This document shows positions 1-5,434 of a stretch of 6,414 bases of DNA, piece after piece. The DNA is taken from assembly GCA_900551975.1 (NCBI GenBank), contig URYA01000092.1, forward strand, positions 1-6,414. Reading direction: 5' to 3'. The notes under the pieces were generated by a model, which saw only the letters and a program-made list of their open reading frames with translations, made no database searches and was not told the DNA's origin. The stretch's first letter is position 1, and each line of letters opens with the position of its first letter. The position numbers and the translations under genes are program-made. Source of the stretch: an uncultured Collinsella sp. GTDB taxonomy: Bacteria > Actinomycetota > Coriobacteriia > Coriobacteriales > Coriobacteriaceae.

Positions 1-180
1 AAGATCGCCGACTGGCAGTCCAAGGGCGCTCAGCTCACCGACGCCGTCGCCGCTCTGGTCAAGGCCGCCAACGAGGGCGAGAAGACCGAGACCGTCGTCA
101 AGAAGTCCAAGAAGCAGCTCGCCAAAGAGGCCGAGGCCGCTAAGGCTGCCGCTGAGGCCGCTGAGGGCGCCGAGGAGTAA
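1..180 (+). CDS. rpsP: 30S ribosomal protein S16, C-terminal part (5' end outside window)
   Basis: S16 is a primary-binding protein of the small ribosomal subunit that helps fold the 5' and central domains of 16S rRNA. Only the last 59 codons are in the window, read in frame 1 from base 1 to the TAA at 178-180. The first 23 residues hold the characteristic S16 end, Asp-Trp-x-x-x-Gly-Ala-Gln-x-Thr-Asp followed by Val-x-x-Leu-Val-Lys, as in the family's W-x-x-x-GAQPTDTV signature. After it comes a tail of about 36 residues made almost entirely of Lys, Ala and Glu, ending Glu-Glu. Short bacterial S16 proteins lack such a tail; Actinobacteria often carry one. It is probably helical or disordered on the ribosome surface. 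The last two sense codons (GAG GAG) also form the Shine-Dalgarno of khpA, 3 nt downstream, so the two genes are likely translationally coupled. Confidence 0.93.
   Translation, partial: KIADWQSKGAQLTDAVAALVKAANEGEKTETVVKKSKKQLAKEAEAAKAAAEAAEGAEE
172..177 (+). promoter_or_regulatory. Shine-Dalgarno for khpA inside the rpsP end
   Basis: GAGGAG lies in the last two rpsP codons, 6 nt before the GTG at 184. It is the main support for the GTG start of khpA. A second, weaker GAGGG at 211-215 stands 7 nt before an in-frame ATG at 223. Confidence 0.6.
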
Positions 181-183
181 ATC

Positions 184-468
184 GTGCCTGAGGTTGACGC
201 TGCACAGCTCGAGGGTGAGGCAATGCTCTCAGATCGCATCGCCGATCTCGTCGAATATCTCGTTGTTCAGATCGTCGACGACCCGGATTCCGTGAGCCTT
301 GAGGTCATCGATGGTGACGACGCCTCTACGATTGAGGTTTCGGTCGCCGAGGATGACGTCGCTAAGGTCATCGGCCGTCGTGGCCGTACCATCAAGGCCA
401 TTCGCACGCTCGCCCGTGCACTGGCCGCTCGCCTCGACACTGCTGTCGAGGTAGAGGTTCTGGGCTAG
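184..468 (+). CDS. khpA: KhpA-type KH-domain RNA-binding protein
   Basis: This is a small single KH-domain protein. In Firmicutes KhpA pairs with KhpB (Jag/EloR) and binds many RNAs, affecting cell elongation and division; that role is known for the family and only inferred here. The 94-residue product has the KH core with the GxxG loop as Gly64-Arg65-Arg66-Gly67 in the context VIGRRGRTIKAIRTL, which fits the family signature well. The N-terminal helix (about residues 18-31) and the Asp-Asp-Pro turn after it are also typical. GTG at 184 is chosen because of the GAGGAG 6 nt upstream and the 3-nt distance from rpsP. The alternative ATG at 223 would give 81 residues, closer to the usual 75-82, so the first 13 acidic residues may not be real. 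Its place between rpsP and rimM is standard in Gram-positive bacteria. Confidence 0.9.
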   Translation: MPEVDAAQLEGEAMLSDRIADLVEYLVVQIVDDPDSVSLEVIDGDDASTIEVSVAEDDVAKVIGRRGRTIKAIRTLARALAARLDTAVEVEVLG

Positions 469-472
469 GACC

Positions 473-994
473 TTGAGGTCCCAGTACAAAAACATCGCCC
501 GTGTGGTCAAGCCGCACGGAAGGAAGGGGGAGGTCCTCGCGCAGCCGCTGCGGGGGCTTCCTTCTGTATTAGAGCCTGGTATGCGCGTCGCCCTGACGCC
601 GCCGGCGCTCAAGCGCGACCGCTTTTGCACGGTCGTGTCCGTCACCGATACGGGCGATGGCGATTTGGTCTCGTTTGAGGGCATTGACGACTTGACGGCC
701 GCCGAGGGCATCACGGGATGCTACGTGCTGGCAAATCGTGACGACTTTGAGCTCGATTCGCTCGACGCTGCCTATACCGACCTGTTGGGTCGTGAGGTGG
801 TCGACGAGCGCTTCGGTTCGCTCGGCATGATCGTCGAGATCATGTCGACGCCCGCTAACGATGTTTGGGTTGTCGAGGGCGATCGGTACGGCGAGGTACT
901 GATTCCCGTGATCGAGCAGGTTGTGCTCGATCTTCCCGACACAGGAACAATTTCCGTCCATGTTATGGACGGCCTGATCGATATGGACAAGTAG
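473..994 (+). CDS. rimM: Ribosome maturation factor RimM
   Basis: RimM binds S19 and helps mature the head (3' domain) of the 30S subunit. The 173-residue product shows both family domains. The N-terminal RimM barrel begins with IARVVKPHGRKGEV (residues 8-21), matching the family's VGRIVKPHGLRGEV-type opening. The C-terminal PRC-barrel spans about residues 101-172 and includes LLGREVV, the Asn-Asp-Val-Trp-Val-Val strand and Val-Leu-Ile-Pro (142-145), ending in Met-Asp-Gly-Leu. Length is normal. The start is TTG at 473: the frame is open only from 455, with no ATG, GTG or other TTG before 473, and the next candidate (GTG at 503) would remove the first beta strand. No good Shine-Dalgarno is visible (only AGGA at 467-470, 2 nt away), so translation probably depends on ribosomes ending khpA 4 nt upstream. 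Confidence 0.93.
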   Translation: MRSQYKNIARVVKPHGRKGEVLAQPLRGLPSVLEPGMRVALTPPALKRDRFCTVVSVTDTGDGDLVSFEGIDDLTAAEGITGCYVLANRDDFELDSLDAAYTDLLGREVVDERFGSLGMIVEIMSTPANDVWVVEGDRYGEVLIPVIEQVVLDLPDTGTISVHVMDGLIDMDK

Positions 995-999
995 GGAGG
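995..999 (+). promoter_or_regulatory. Shine-Dalgarno of trmD
   Basis: GGAGG, within a longer GGGAGGA, sits 5 nt before the ATG at 1005 in the 10-nt gap after rimM. It is the strongest ribosome binding site in the first operon and contrasts with the weak site of rimM. Confidence 0.8.
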
Positions 1000-1004
1000 A
1001 CAAC

Positions 1005-1763
1005 ATGCTGATTGAGACCCTTTCGGTCTTTCCCGAGATGTTTGAGCCCGTCATGTCCACATCGATTTTGGGCCGCGCCCGCAAGGCCGGCCTTTTTGGT
1101 TTTAAGGCGTATAACCTGCGCGACTGGACGCACGACCGCCATCGTACCGTCGATGACGAGCCGTACGGCGGCGGGCAGGGCATGCTCATGAAGGTCGAGC
1201 CTATCGCAGAGGCCATCGAGGCCATTAGCGCAGAGGGTCCCAAGCCCACGGTTGTGTTCTTCACCCCCTGTGGCGAGCCTTTTACGCAGCATGTGGCCGA
1301 GCGCCTGCTCAAAAGTGAGCGCCTGCTGTTTGTGTGCAGCCGTTACGAGGGCGTCGACGAGCGCGCGTATGCGTATGCCGATGAGCGTCTGTCGATTGGC
1401 GACTATGTGCTTACGGGCGGCGAACTTCCCGCTATGGTCGTTGCCGATGCCGTCGTACGCCTCATTCCCGGCGCCCTTGGTGACGAGATGAGCAACGTCG
1501 ACGAGTCGTTCTCGACCGCCGAGGACGGAGGCCTGCTCGAGTACGCGCAGTACACCCGTCCTGCCGAGTTCAACGGCGAGGGCGTGCCTCCGGTGCTTGT
1601 GAGCGGCGATCACGCCAAGGTCGATGCCTGGCGCCGCAAGAATGCCATCGAGCGCACCTGTCGCTGGCGTCCCGACCTGATCGAGACGGCGCGGCTCACG
1701 CCCGAGGAGCGCGCTTACGCGCAGGAGATTCTTGACGCTTCGTATTCGCAGAGCGAGGAGTGA
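1005..1763 (+). CDS. trmD: tRNA (guanine37-N1)-methyltransferase TrmD
   Basis: TrmD is a SPOUT-class enzyme that transfers methyl from S-adenosylmethionine to N1 of G37 next to the anticodon, preventing +1 frameshifting. The 252-residue product has the whole family pattern: PYGGGQGMLMK (53-63), the knot strand FFTPCGEP (85-92), the SAM-binding CSRYEGVDER (111-120), LSIGDYVLTGGELPAM (129-144), RLIPGALG (152-159) and the C-terminal domain with YTRP (183-186), PPVLVSGDHAK and WRR (209-211). Arg152 matches the conserved catalytic-site Arg (E. coli Arg154). The position expected for the catalytic Asp (E. coli Asp169) appears to be Glu167 in Glu-Ser-Phe. About four extra residues (Ala-Glu-Asp-Gly) follow before Gly-Leu-Leu-Glu. 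Position 112 is Ser where Gly is common. The rest is normal and it should be active. lepB starts at the stop codon. Confidence 0.97.
   Translation: MLIETLSVFPEMFEPVMSTSILGRARKAGLFGFKAYNLRDWTHDRHRTVDDEPYGGGQGMLMKVEPIAEAIEAISAEGPKPTVVFFTPCGEPFTQHVAERLLKSERLLFVCSRYEGVDERAYAYADERLSIGDYVLTGGELPAMVVADAVVRLIPGALGDEMSNVDESFSTAEDGGLLEYAQYTRPAEFNGEGVPPVLVSGDHAKVDAWRRKNAIERTCRWRPDLIETARLTPEERAYAQEILDASYSQSEE
1755..1760 (+). promoter_or_regulatory. Shine-Dalgarno of lepB inside the trmD end
   Basis: GAGGAG in the last two sense codons of trmD stands 5 nt before the ATG at 1766. It is too close to serve the GTG at 1760, so it favours the ATG start of lepB. Confidence 0.65.
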
Positions 1764-1765
1764 GT

Positions 1766-2329
1766 ATGGTTCCTACGCAACATTCCGCGTTGAGGGGCGT
1801 TTTTGAGTGGATCGCGGTCATCGCGATCGCGCTGGTCGCCACCTTCCTGATTCGCTCGTTTGTGGTCGAGCCCTTTGTGGTGCCCACCGGCTCCATGGAG
1901 TCCACGATCGAGATTGGCGACCAGATCCTGGCACAAAAGGTGAGCCTCGAGCTCGGTCAGCCCGTCAAGCAGGGCGATATCGTGGTGTTTCACAACCCCG
2001 ATGGCACCTCCGAGCATGATGTTCTTGTCAAGCGCGTTATTGCCACGGCCGGCCAGACGGTCGACCTGCAGGATGGCAAGGTGGTCGTTGACGGCCAAGC
2101 GCTCGACGAGGACTATACGACGGGCATGAGCTGGCCACTTTCGGTCCAAGCGCCCGGCGCTCAGGTAAGCTATCCCTACACCGTTCCCGACGGGTGCGTG
2201 TGGGTGATGGGCGACAACCGCGAAAACTCTGCCGACTCACGCTACTTTGGTCCCGTCGATCGCTCTGATTTGATCGCTGTGGCACTCGTTCGCTACTGGC
2301 CGCTCAACCGCATCGGCGCTATCGACTAA
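1766..2329 (+). CDS. lepB: Signal peptidase I
   Basis: This is the membrane-bound serine protease (family S26) that cuts signal peptides from exported proteins on the outer face of the membrane. The 187-residue product has one N-terminal membrane segment (about residues 12-30), as in the short Gram-positive type. Box B is PTGSMEST with nucleophile Ser43. Box D has Lys89 in LVKRVIA, the general base of the Ser-Lys dyad. Box E is GDNRENSADSRYFGPV (149-164). All catalytic elements are present. An in-frame GTG at 1760 overlaps the trmD stop in GTGA and would add two residues, but the Shine-Dalgarno spacing favours ATG 1766. The gene is cotranscribed with trmD. In many Gram-positive genomes rplS lies between trmD and lepB; here it does not. 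It ends with TAA and no terminator hairpin follows. Confidence 0.96.
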   Translation: MVPTQHSALRGVFEWIAVIAIALVATFLIRSFVVEPFVVPTGSMESTIEIGDQILAQKVSLELGQPVKQGDIVVFHNPDGTSEHDVLVKRVIATAGQTVDLQDGKVVVDGQALDEDYTTGMSWPLSVQAPGAQVSYPYTVPDGCVWVMGDNRENSADSRYFGPVDRSDLIAVALVRYWPLNRIGAID

Positions 2330-2388
2330 AAACCGCTATAGTACAGTACCTAACCGTGTAATCGTTTCGACGAGGGGATATTAGAGGC
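2330..2388 (+). promoter_or_regulatory. lepB-glyQ intergenic region with possible -10 box
   Basis: This 59-nt gap is the largest between genes before the 3' end of the window and is richer in A/T than its flanks. TATAGT at 2337-2342 resembles a sigma-70-type -10 box, and GTACAGTAC at 2341-2349 is a short palindrome overlapping it. I see no convincing -35 hexamer 16-18 nt upstream. There is no hairpin plus T-run to end the lepB transcript and no room for a T-box leader. Two Shine-Dalgarno-like runs precede glyQ: GAGGGG at 2372-2377 (11 nt from the ATG) and AGAGG at 2383-2387 (1 nt away); neither spacing is ideal. Confidence 0.35.
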
Positions 2389-3300
2389 ATGAACGCTTCA
2401 TCGCTTTCCTTCCAAGACATCATCCTGCGCCTCCAGCAGTACTGGGGCGAGCAGGGCTGCGTCATTATGCAGCCCTATGACTCCGAGGTCGGTGCCGGTA
2501 CCTTCCATACCGCGACCACGCTGCGCTCGCTCGGTCCCGCCGAGTGGCGCACCTGCTATGCGCAGCCCTGCCGCCGTCCCGCCGACGGCCGCTACGGCGA
2601 GAACCCCAACCGCATGCAGCACTACTATCAGTTCCAGGTGCTCATCAAGCCCTCGCCGGTCAACGCCCAGGAGCTCTACCTGGGTTCGCTGGCCGCCATT
2701 GGCCTGGACCCCAACGACCATGACGTCCGCTTTGTCGAGGACGACTGGGAGAGCCCGACCCTTGGCGCCTGGGGCCTTGGCTGGGAGGTCTGGCTCAATG
2801 GCATGGAGGTCACGCAGTTTACGTACTTCCAGCAGGTGGGCGGCATCGAGGTTGATCCCGTGCCCGTCGAGATCACCTATGGTCTGGAGCGTATCGCCAT
2901 GTACGCCCAGGGCGTCAACTCGGTCTACGACCTGGTGTGGAGCTACCTGCCCGACGGCACGCCCATGACCTATGGCGACGTGTTCCTCGAGAACGAGCGC
3001 GAGTTCAGTGCCTATAACTTTGAGGTCGCCAACGTGGAGATGATGCGTCAGAAGTTTGATGACTACGAGGCCGAGTGCCACTCCTGCCTGGAGCGCAAGC
3101 TGCCGCTGCCGGCATATGACTGCGTCATGAAGTGCAGCCACGCTTTCAACCTGCTCGATGCCCGCGGCGCGCTGTCCGCGGTCGAGCGTGCCAACTACAT
3201 CCTGCGCGTCCGCGCCGTCGCCAAGGCGTGCTGCGAGGCCTACATGGCCGAGGTCGCCGGAGTCAACGAGAATGCCGACCAGGAAGGCGAGGTGGCGTAA
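2389..3300 (+). CDS. glyQ: Glycine--tRNA ligase alpha subunit
   Basis: This is the catalytic alpha chain of the bacterial alpha2beta2 glycyl-tRNA synthetase, which makes glycyl-adenylate and charges tRNA-Gly. The 303-residue product is of usual length and has the class II core: motif 2 as YAQPCRRPADGRYGENPN (57-74) followed by QHYYQFQVLIKPSP (77-90), then FVEDDWESPTLGAWGLGWEVW (115-135), the glycine-specific TQFTYFQQVGG (142-152), and motif 3 as ITYGLERIAMY (162-172). The C-terminal helical part includes SHAFNLLDARGA (250-261). Two local changes stand out: Cys61 where the family usually has Ser (QPSRRP), and a group of Cys at 230, 233, 245 and 249. glyS follows after 3 nt, so the two subunits are coupled. 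Start ATG 2389 fits the family N-terminus (SFQDIILRLQQYW). Confidence 0.98.
   Translation: MNASSLSFQDIILRLQQYWGEQGCVIMQPYDSEVGAGTFHTATTLRSLGPAEWRTCYAQPCRRPADGRYGENPNRMQHYYQFQVLIKPSPVNAQELYLGSLAAIGLDPNDHDVRFVEDDWESPTLGAWGLGWEVWLNGMEVTQFTYFQQVGGIEVDPVPVEITYGLERIAMYAQGVNSVYDLVWSYLPDGTPMTYGDVFLENEREFSAYNFEVANVEMMRQKFDDYEAECHSCLERKLPLPAYDCVMKCSHAFNLLDARGALSAVERANYILRVRAVAKACCEAYMAEVAGVNENADQEGEVA
3289..3295 (+). promoter_or_regulatory. Shine-Dalgarno of glyS inside the glyQ end
   Basis: GAGGTGG lies in the last glyQ codons, 8 nt before the glyS ATG at 3304. It supports this start and coupled synthesis of the two subunits. Confidence 0.6.
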
Positions 3301-3303
3301 GCC

Positions 3304-5400
3304 ATGGCAGACGCTAAGGATTTCCTGTTTGAGATCGGTACGGAGGAAATGCCCTCCGCGCCGCTGAACAATGCCGTCAAGCAGCTTGGCACCATGATCG
3401 CCAAGGGTCTCGACGAGGCCGGTCTGGCCCACGGCGAGGTCCGCGTGATCTCGAGCCCGCGTCGTCTGGCTGCACTCGTTGCCAACGTCGCCACCGCGAC
3501 CGATGAGGTTCACGAGGTCAAGCGTGGCCCCGCGGCCAACATCGCCTTCGATGCCGACGGTAACGCCACCAAGGCCGCCCAGGGCTTCGCCCGCAAGTGC
3601 GGTGTGGCTGCCGAGGATCTGGTCCGTCGCGAGGACACCGACGGCCGTGAGTACGTCTTTGCCGAGAAGAACATCCCTTCCGCCCCGGCCACCCCGATCC
3701 TGACGGCCCTGTGCGAGAAGACTATCGCTGGCCTGCAGTGGCCCAACTACCGCTCTCAGCGCTGGGGTCACGAGCATGCGACCTTTGTTCGTCCGGTCCG
3801 CTGGATTTGCTGCCTTCTGGGCGAGGACGTTGTGCCCGTGTCGTTTGCCGACGTGACGAGTGGCAATACCACGCGTGGTCATCGCGTGCTTGGCCCCGGT
3901 GACCATGTGGTCGCCAGCCCCGCCGTCTACGAGCAGGTGCTCGAGGACGCCGGCGTGCTTTCTGCCGAGCGTCGTCGCGAGGCCATCCTTGCCGGTATCG
4001 CCGAGGTCGAGGCTGCCCGTCCCGGCTGCCATGTCGATACGCCCAAGAAGGTCTTTGAGGAGGTCATCAACCTCTGCGAGTGGCCGACGGTGCTCGTTGG
4101 TACCTTCGATGAGGAGTTCCTCAAGGTCCCGCACGAGATCATCTGCGAGTCCATGCTCACCAACCAGCGCTACTTCCCGATCTATGACGGCGAGGGCAAG
4201 CTCACGCGTGAGTTCGTGGTCGTCTCCAACAGCAAGCCCGAGAATGCCGAGCGCGTGATCGACGGCAACGAGCGCGTCGTGCGCGCCCGTCTGGACGACG
4301 CCAAGTTCTTCTACGAGGAGGACTTGAAGATCTCCCTCGACGAGTTCCGTGAGCGTTTGGCCAAGGTTGCCTTCCAGGAGAAGCTCGGTAGCGTGCTCGC
4401 CAAGTCCGTGCGCATCGAGCAGCTCGCGCTCGCTATTGCCCGCGAGGCTCATCTGGGCGCTCATCTTGCCGCTGACGCTGCTCGCGCCGCGCACCTGTGC
4501 AAGGCCGACCTGGTGTCTAACGCCGTCGTTGAGTTCACGAGCCAGCAGGGCGTGATGGGCGGTTACTACGCCACCGCGATGGGGGAGAACGACGAGGTCG
4601 CCCACGCCATTCGCGATCACTATCGTCCCCGCTTTGCCGGTGACGAGCTGCCCGAGGGCATCGCTGGCTGCATCGTGGCCTGTGCCGACAAGCTCGATAC
4701 CATTGCCGGTATCTTTGCCATCGGCGAGCCCCCGACCGGCTCCTCCGACCCCTACGCGCTGCGTCGTGCCGCTATCGGCATCATCAACATCCTGCGCGAC
4801 CGTTTGCCGATCGACCCCACGTCGCTCATCGACTTCGCCCTCGAGCTCTACAGTGAGCAGGGCATTGAGTTCGACGCTGCCGAGGTCGCCCAGCAGGTCC
4901 GTGACTTCTTCCACGGCCGCCTGGTGAGCATGGCCCGCGACGAGAAGATTCCTGCCGATACCGTCGCCGCCGTCTCCGCGGTGCGCATCATCGCCCCGTC
5001 TGTCTTCTTCGCCCGCTGCGCCGCACTCGACGAGGCTCGCAAGAACGACGCCGAGACCTTCGACAACCTGGCTACCGCCTATGCCCGCGCCGCGCACATC
5101 TCCAAGCCCGAGCTGGGTGCGGAGTACGACCGCGCCCTGATGGGCGAGGTCGAGCTTGCGCTTGCCGACGCCTCCGAGGCCGCTCAGACCGCCGTCGATG
5201 CTGCTCTCGCTGCCGAGGATTACCCGGCCGCATTTGCCGCCCTCGCCGCCCTGCGTGCGCCCATTGACCGTTTCTTCGATGAGGTCATGGTCATGGACAA
5301 GGACGAGCAGCTCCGCGATAATCGCCTTAAGCTGCTCAACCGCTTCGAGGCCGTTTTCTCCGGCATCGCCAACATCGGTGAGCTTGCCCGCAAAAAGTAA
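3304..5400 (+). CDS. glyS: Glycine--tRNA ligase beta subunit
   Basis: The beta chain recognises tRNA-Gly and is needed for charging by the alpha2beta2 enzyme. The 698-residue product is of normal length and complete. It opens with the signature FLFEIGTEEMP (7-17) and SSPRRLAALV. The middle has CEWPTVLVGTF and EIICESMLTNQRYFPI, typical of the family. An HD-type domain follows: KADLVSNAVVEF (400-411), GVMGGYY (416-422), DHYRPRF, ADKLDT (461-466) and PPTGSSDPYALRR (476-488). The C-terminal anticodon-binding region ends with FFDEVMVMDKDEQLRDNRLKLL (657-678). The usual PTGSKDP reads PTGSSDP here, a variant I regard as minor. Codon use is strongly biased to C/G third positions, as in glyQ, which suggests high expression and leaves a very long stop-free frame on the other strand. 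ATG 3304 is supported by its ribosome binding site and the N-terminal match. Confidence 0.98.
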   Translation: MADAKDFLFEIGTEEMPSAPLNNAVKQLGTMIAKGLDEAGLAHGEVRVISSPRRLAALVANVATATDEVHEVKRGPAANIAFDADGNATKAAQGFARKCGVAAEDLVRREDTDGREYVFAEKNIPSAPATPILTALCEKTIAGLQWPNYRSQRWGHEHATFVRPVRWICCLLGEDVVPVSFADVTSGNTTRGHRVLGPGDHVVASPAVYEQVLEDAGVLSAERRREAILAGIAEVEAARPGCHVDTPKKVFEEVINLCEWPTVLVGTFDEEFLKVPHEIICESMLTNQRYFPIYDGEGKLTREFVVVSNSKPENAERVIDGNERVVRARLDDAKFFYEEDLKISLDEFRERLAKVAFQEKLGSVLAKSVRIEQLALAIAREAHLGAHLAADAARAAHLCKADLVSNAVVEFTSQQGVMGGYYATAMGENDEVAHAIRDHYRPRFAGDELPEGIAGCIVACADKLDTIAGIFAIGEPPTGSSDPYALRRAAIGIINILRDRLPIDPTSLIDFALELYSEQGIEFDAAEVAQQVRDFFHGRLVSMARDEKIPADTVAAVSAVRIIAPSVFFARCAALDEARKNDAETFDNLATAYARAAHISKPELGAEYDRALMGEVELALADASEAAQTAVDAALAAEDYPAAFAALAALRAPIDRFFDEVMVMDKDEQLRDNRLKLLNRFEAVFSGIANIGELARKK

Positions 5401-5407
5401 GCCAGCC

Positions 5408-5421
5408 TGCGCGTAAGCGCA
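5408..5421 (+). other. Small perfect hairpin with GUAA loop between glyS and the dikinase regulator gene
   Basis: TGCGC (5408-5412) and GCGCA (5417-5421) are perfectly complementary around the loop GTAA, which in RNA is a stable GNRA-type tetraloop. No T-run follows; instead AAAGGAG, the ribosome binding site of the next gene, begins at once. It is therefore not an intrinsic terminator. It may stabilise the mRNA end, mark a processing site or keep the ribosome binding site open; these roles are inference. Confidence 0.5.
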
Positions 5422-5423
5422 AA

Positions 5424-5428
5424 AGGAG
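5424..5428 (+). promoter_or_regulatory. Shine-Dalgarno of the dikinase regulator gene
   Basis: AGGAG, within AAAAGGAG, stands 6 nt before the ATG at 5435. It is a canonical site and settles the start. Confidence 0.8.
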
Positions 5429-5434
5429 CCCCGC

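Noticed and set aside
569..1312. 247-codon minus-strand open frame over rimM and trmD
   Set aside because: It overlaps two well-supported genes throughout, has no recognisable domain, and is explained by C/G third positions leaving GNN codons antisense.
963..1613. 216-codon minus-strand open frame over trmD
   Set aside because: It lies wholly antisense to a complete trmD with all motifs. Its composition is that of a shadow frame and no ribosome binding site supports it.
2330..2388. T-box or other riboswitch upstream of glyQ
   Set aside because: The gap is only 59 nt, far too short for a T-box with specifier loop and antiterminator, and the T-box bulge sequence is absent.
3927..4258. Plus- and minus-strand frames inside glyS rich in Ser, Arg and Pro
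   Set aside because: These are out-of-frame readings of a GC-rich gene with low-complexity products; glyS is intact across the region.
5408..5421. Terminator ending the glyQS transcript
   Set aside because: The stem is followed by AAAGGAG and not by a T-run, and the next gene begins 13 nt later with a strong ribosome binding site.
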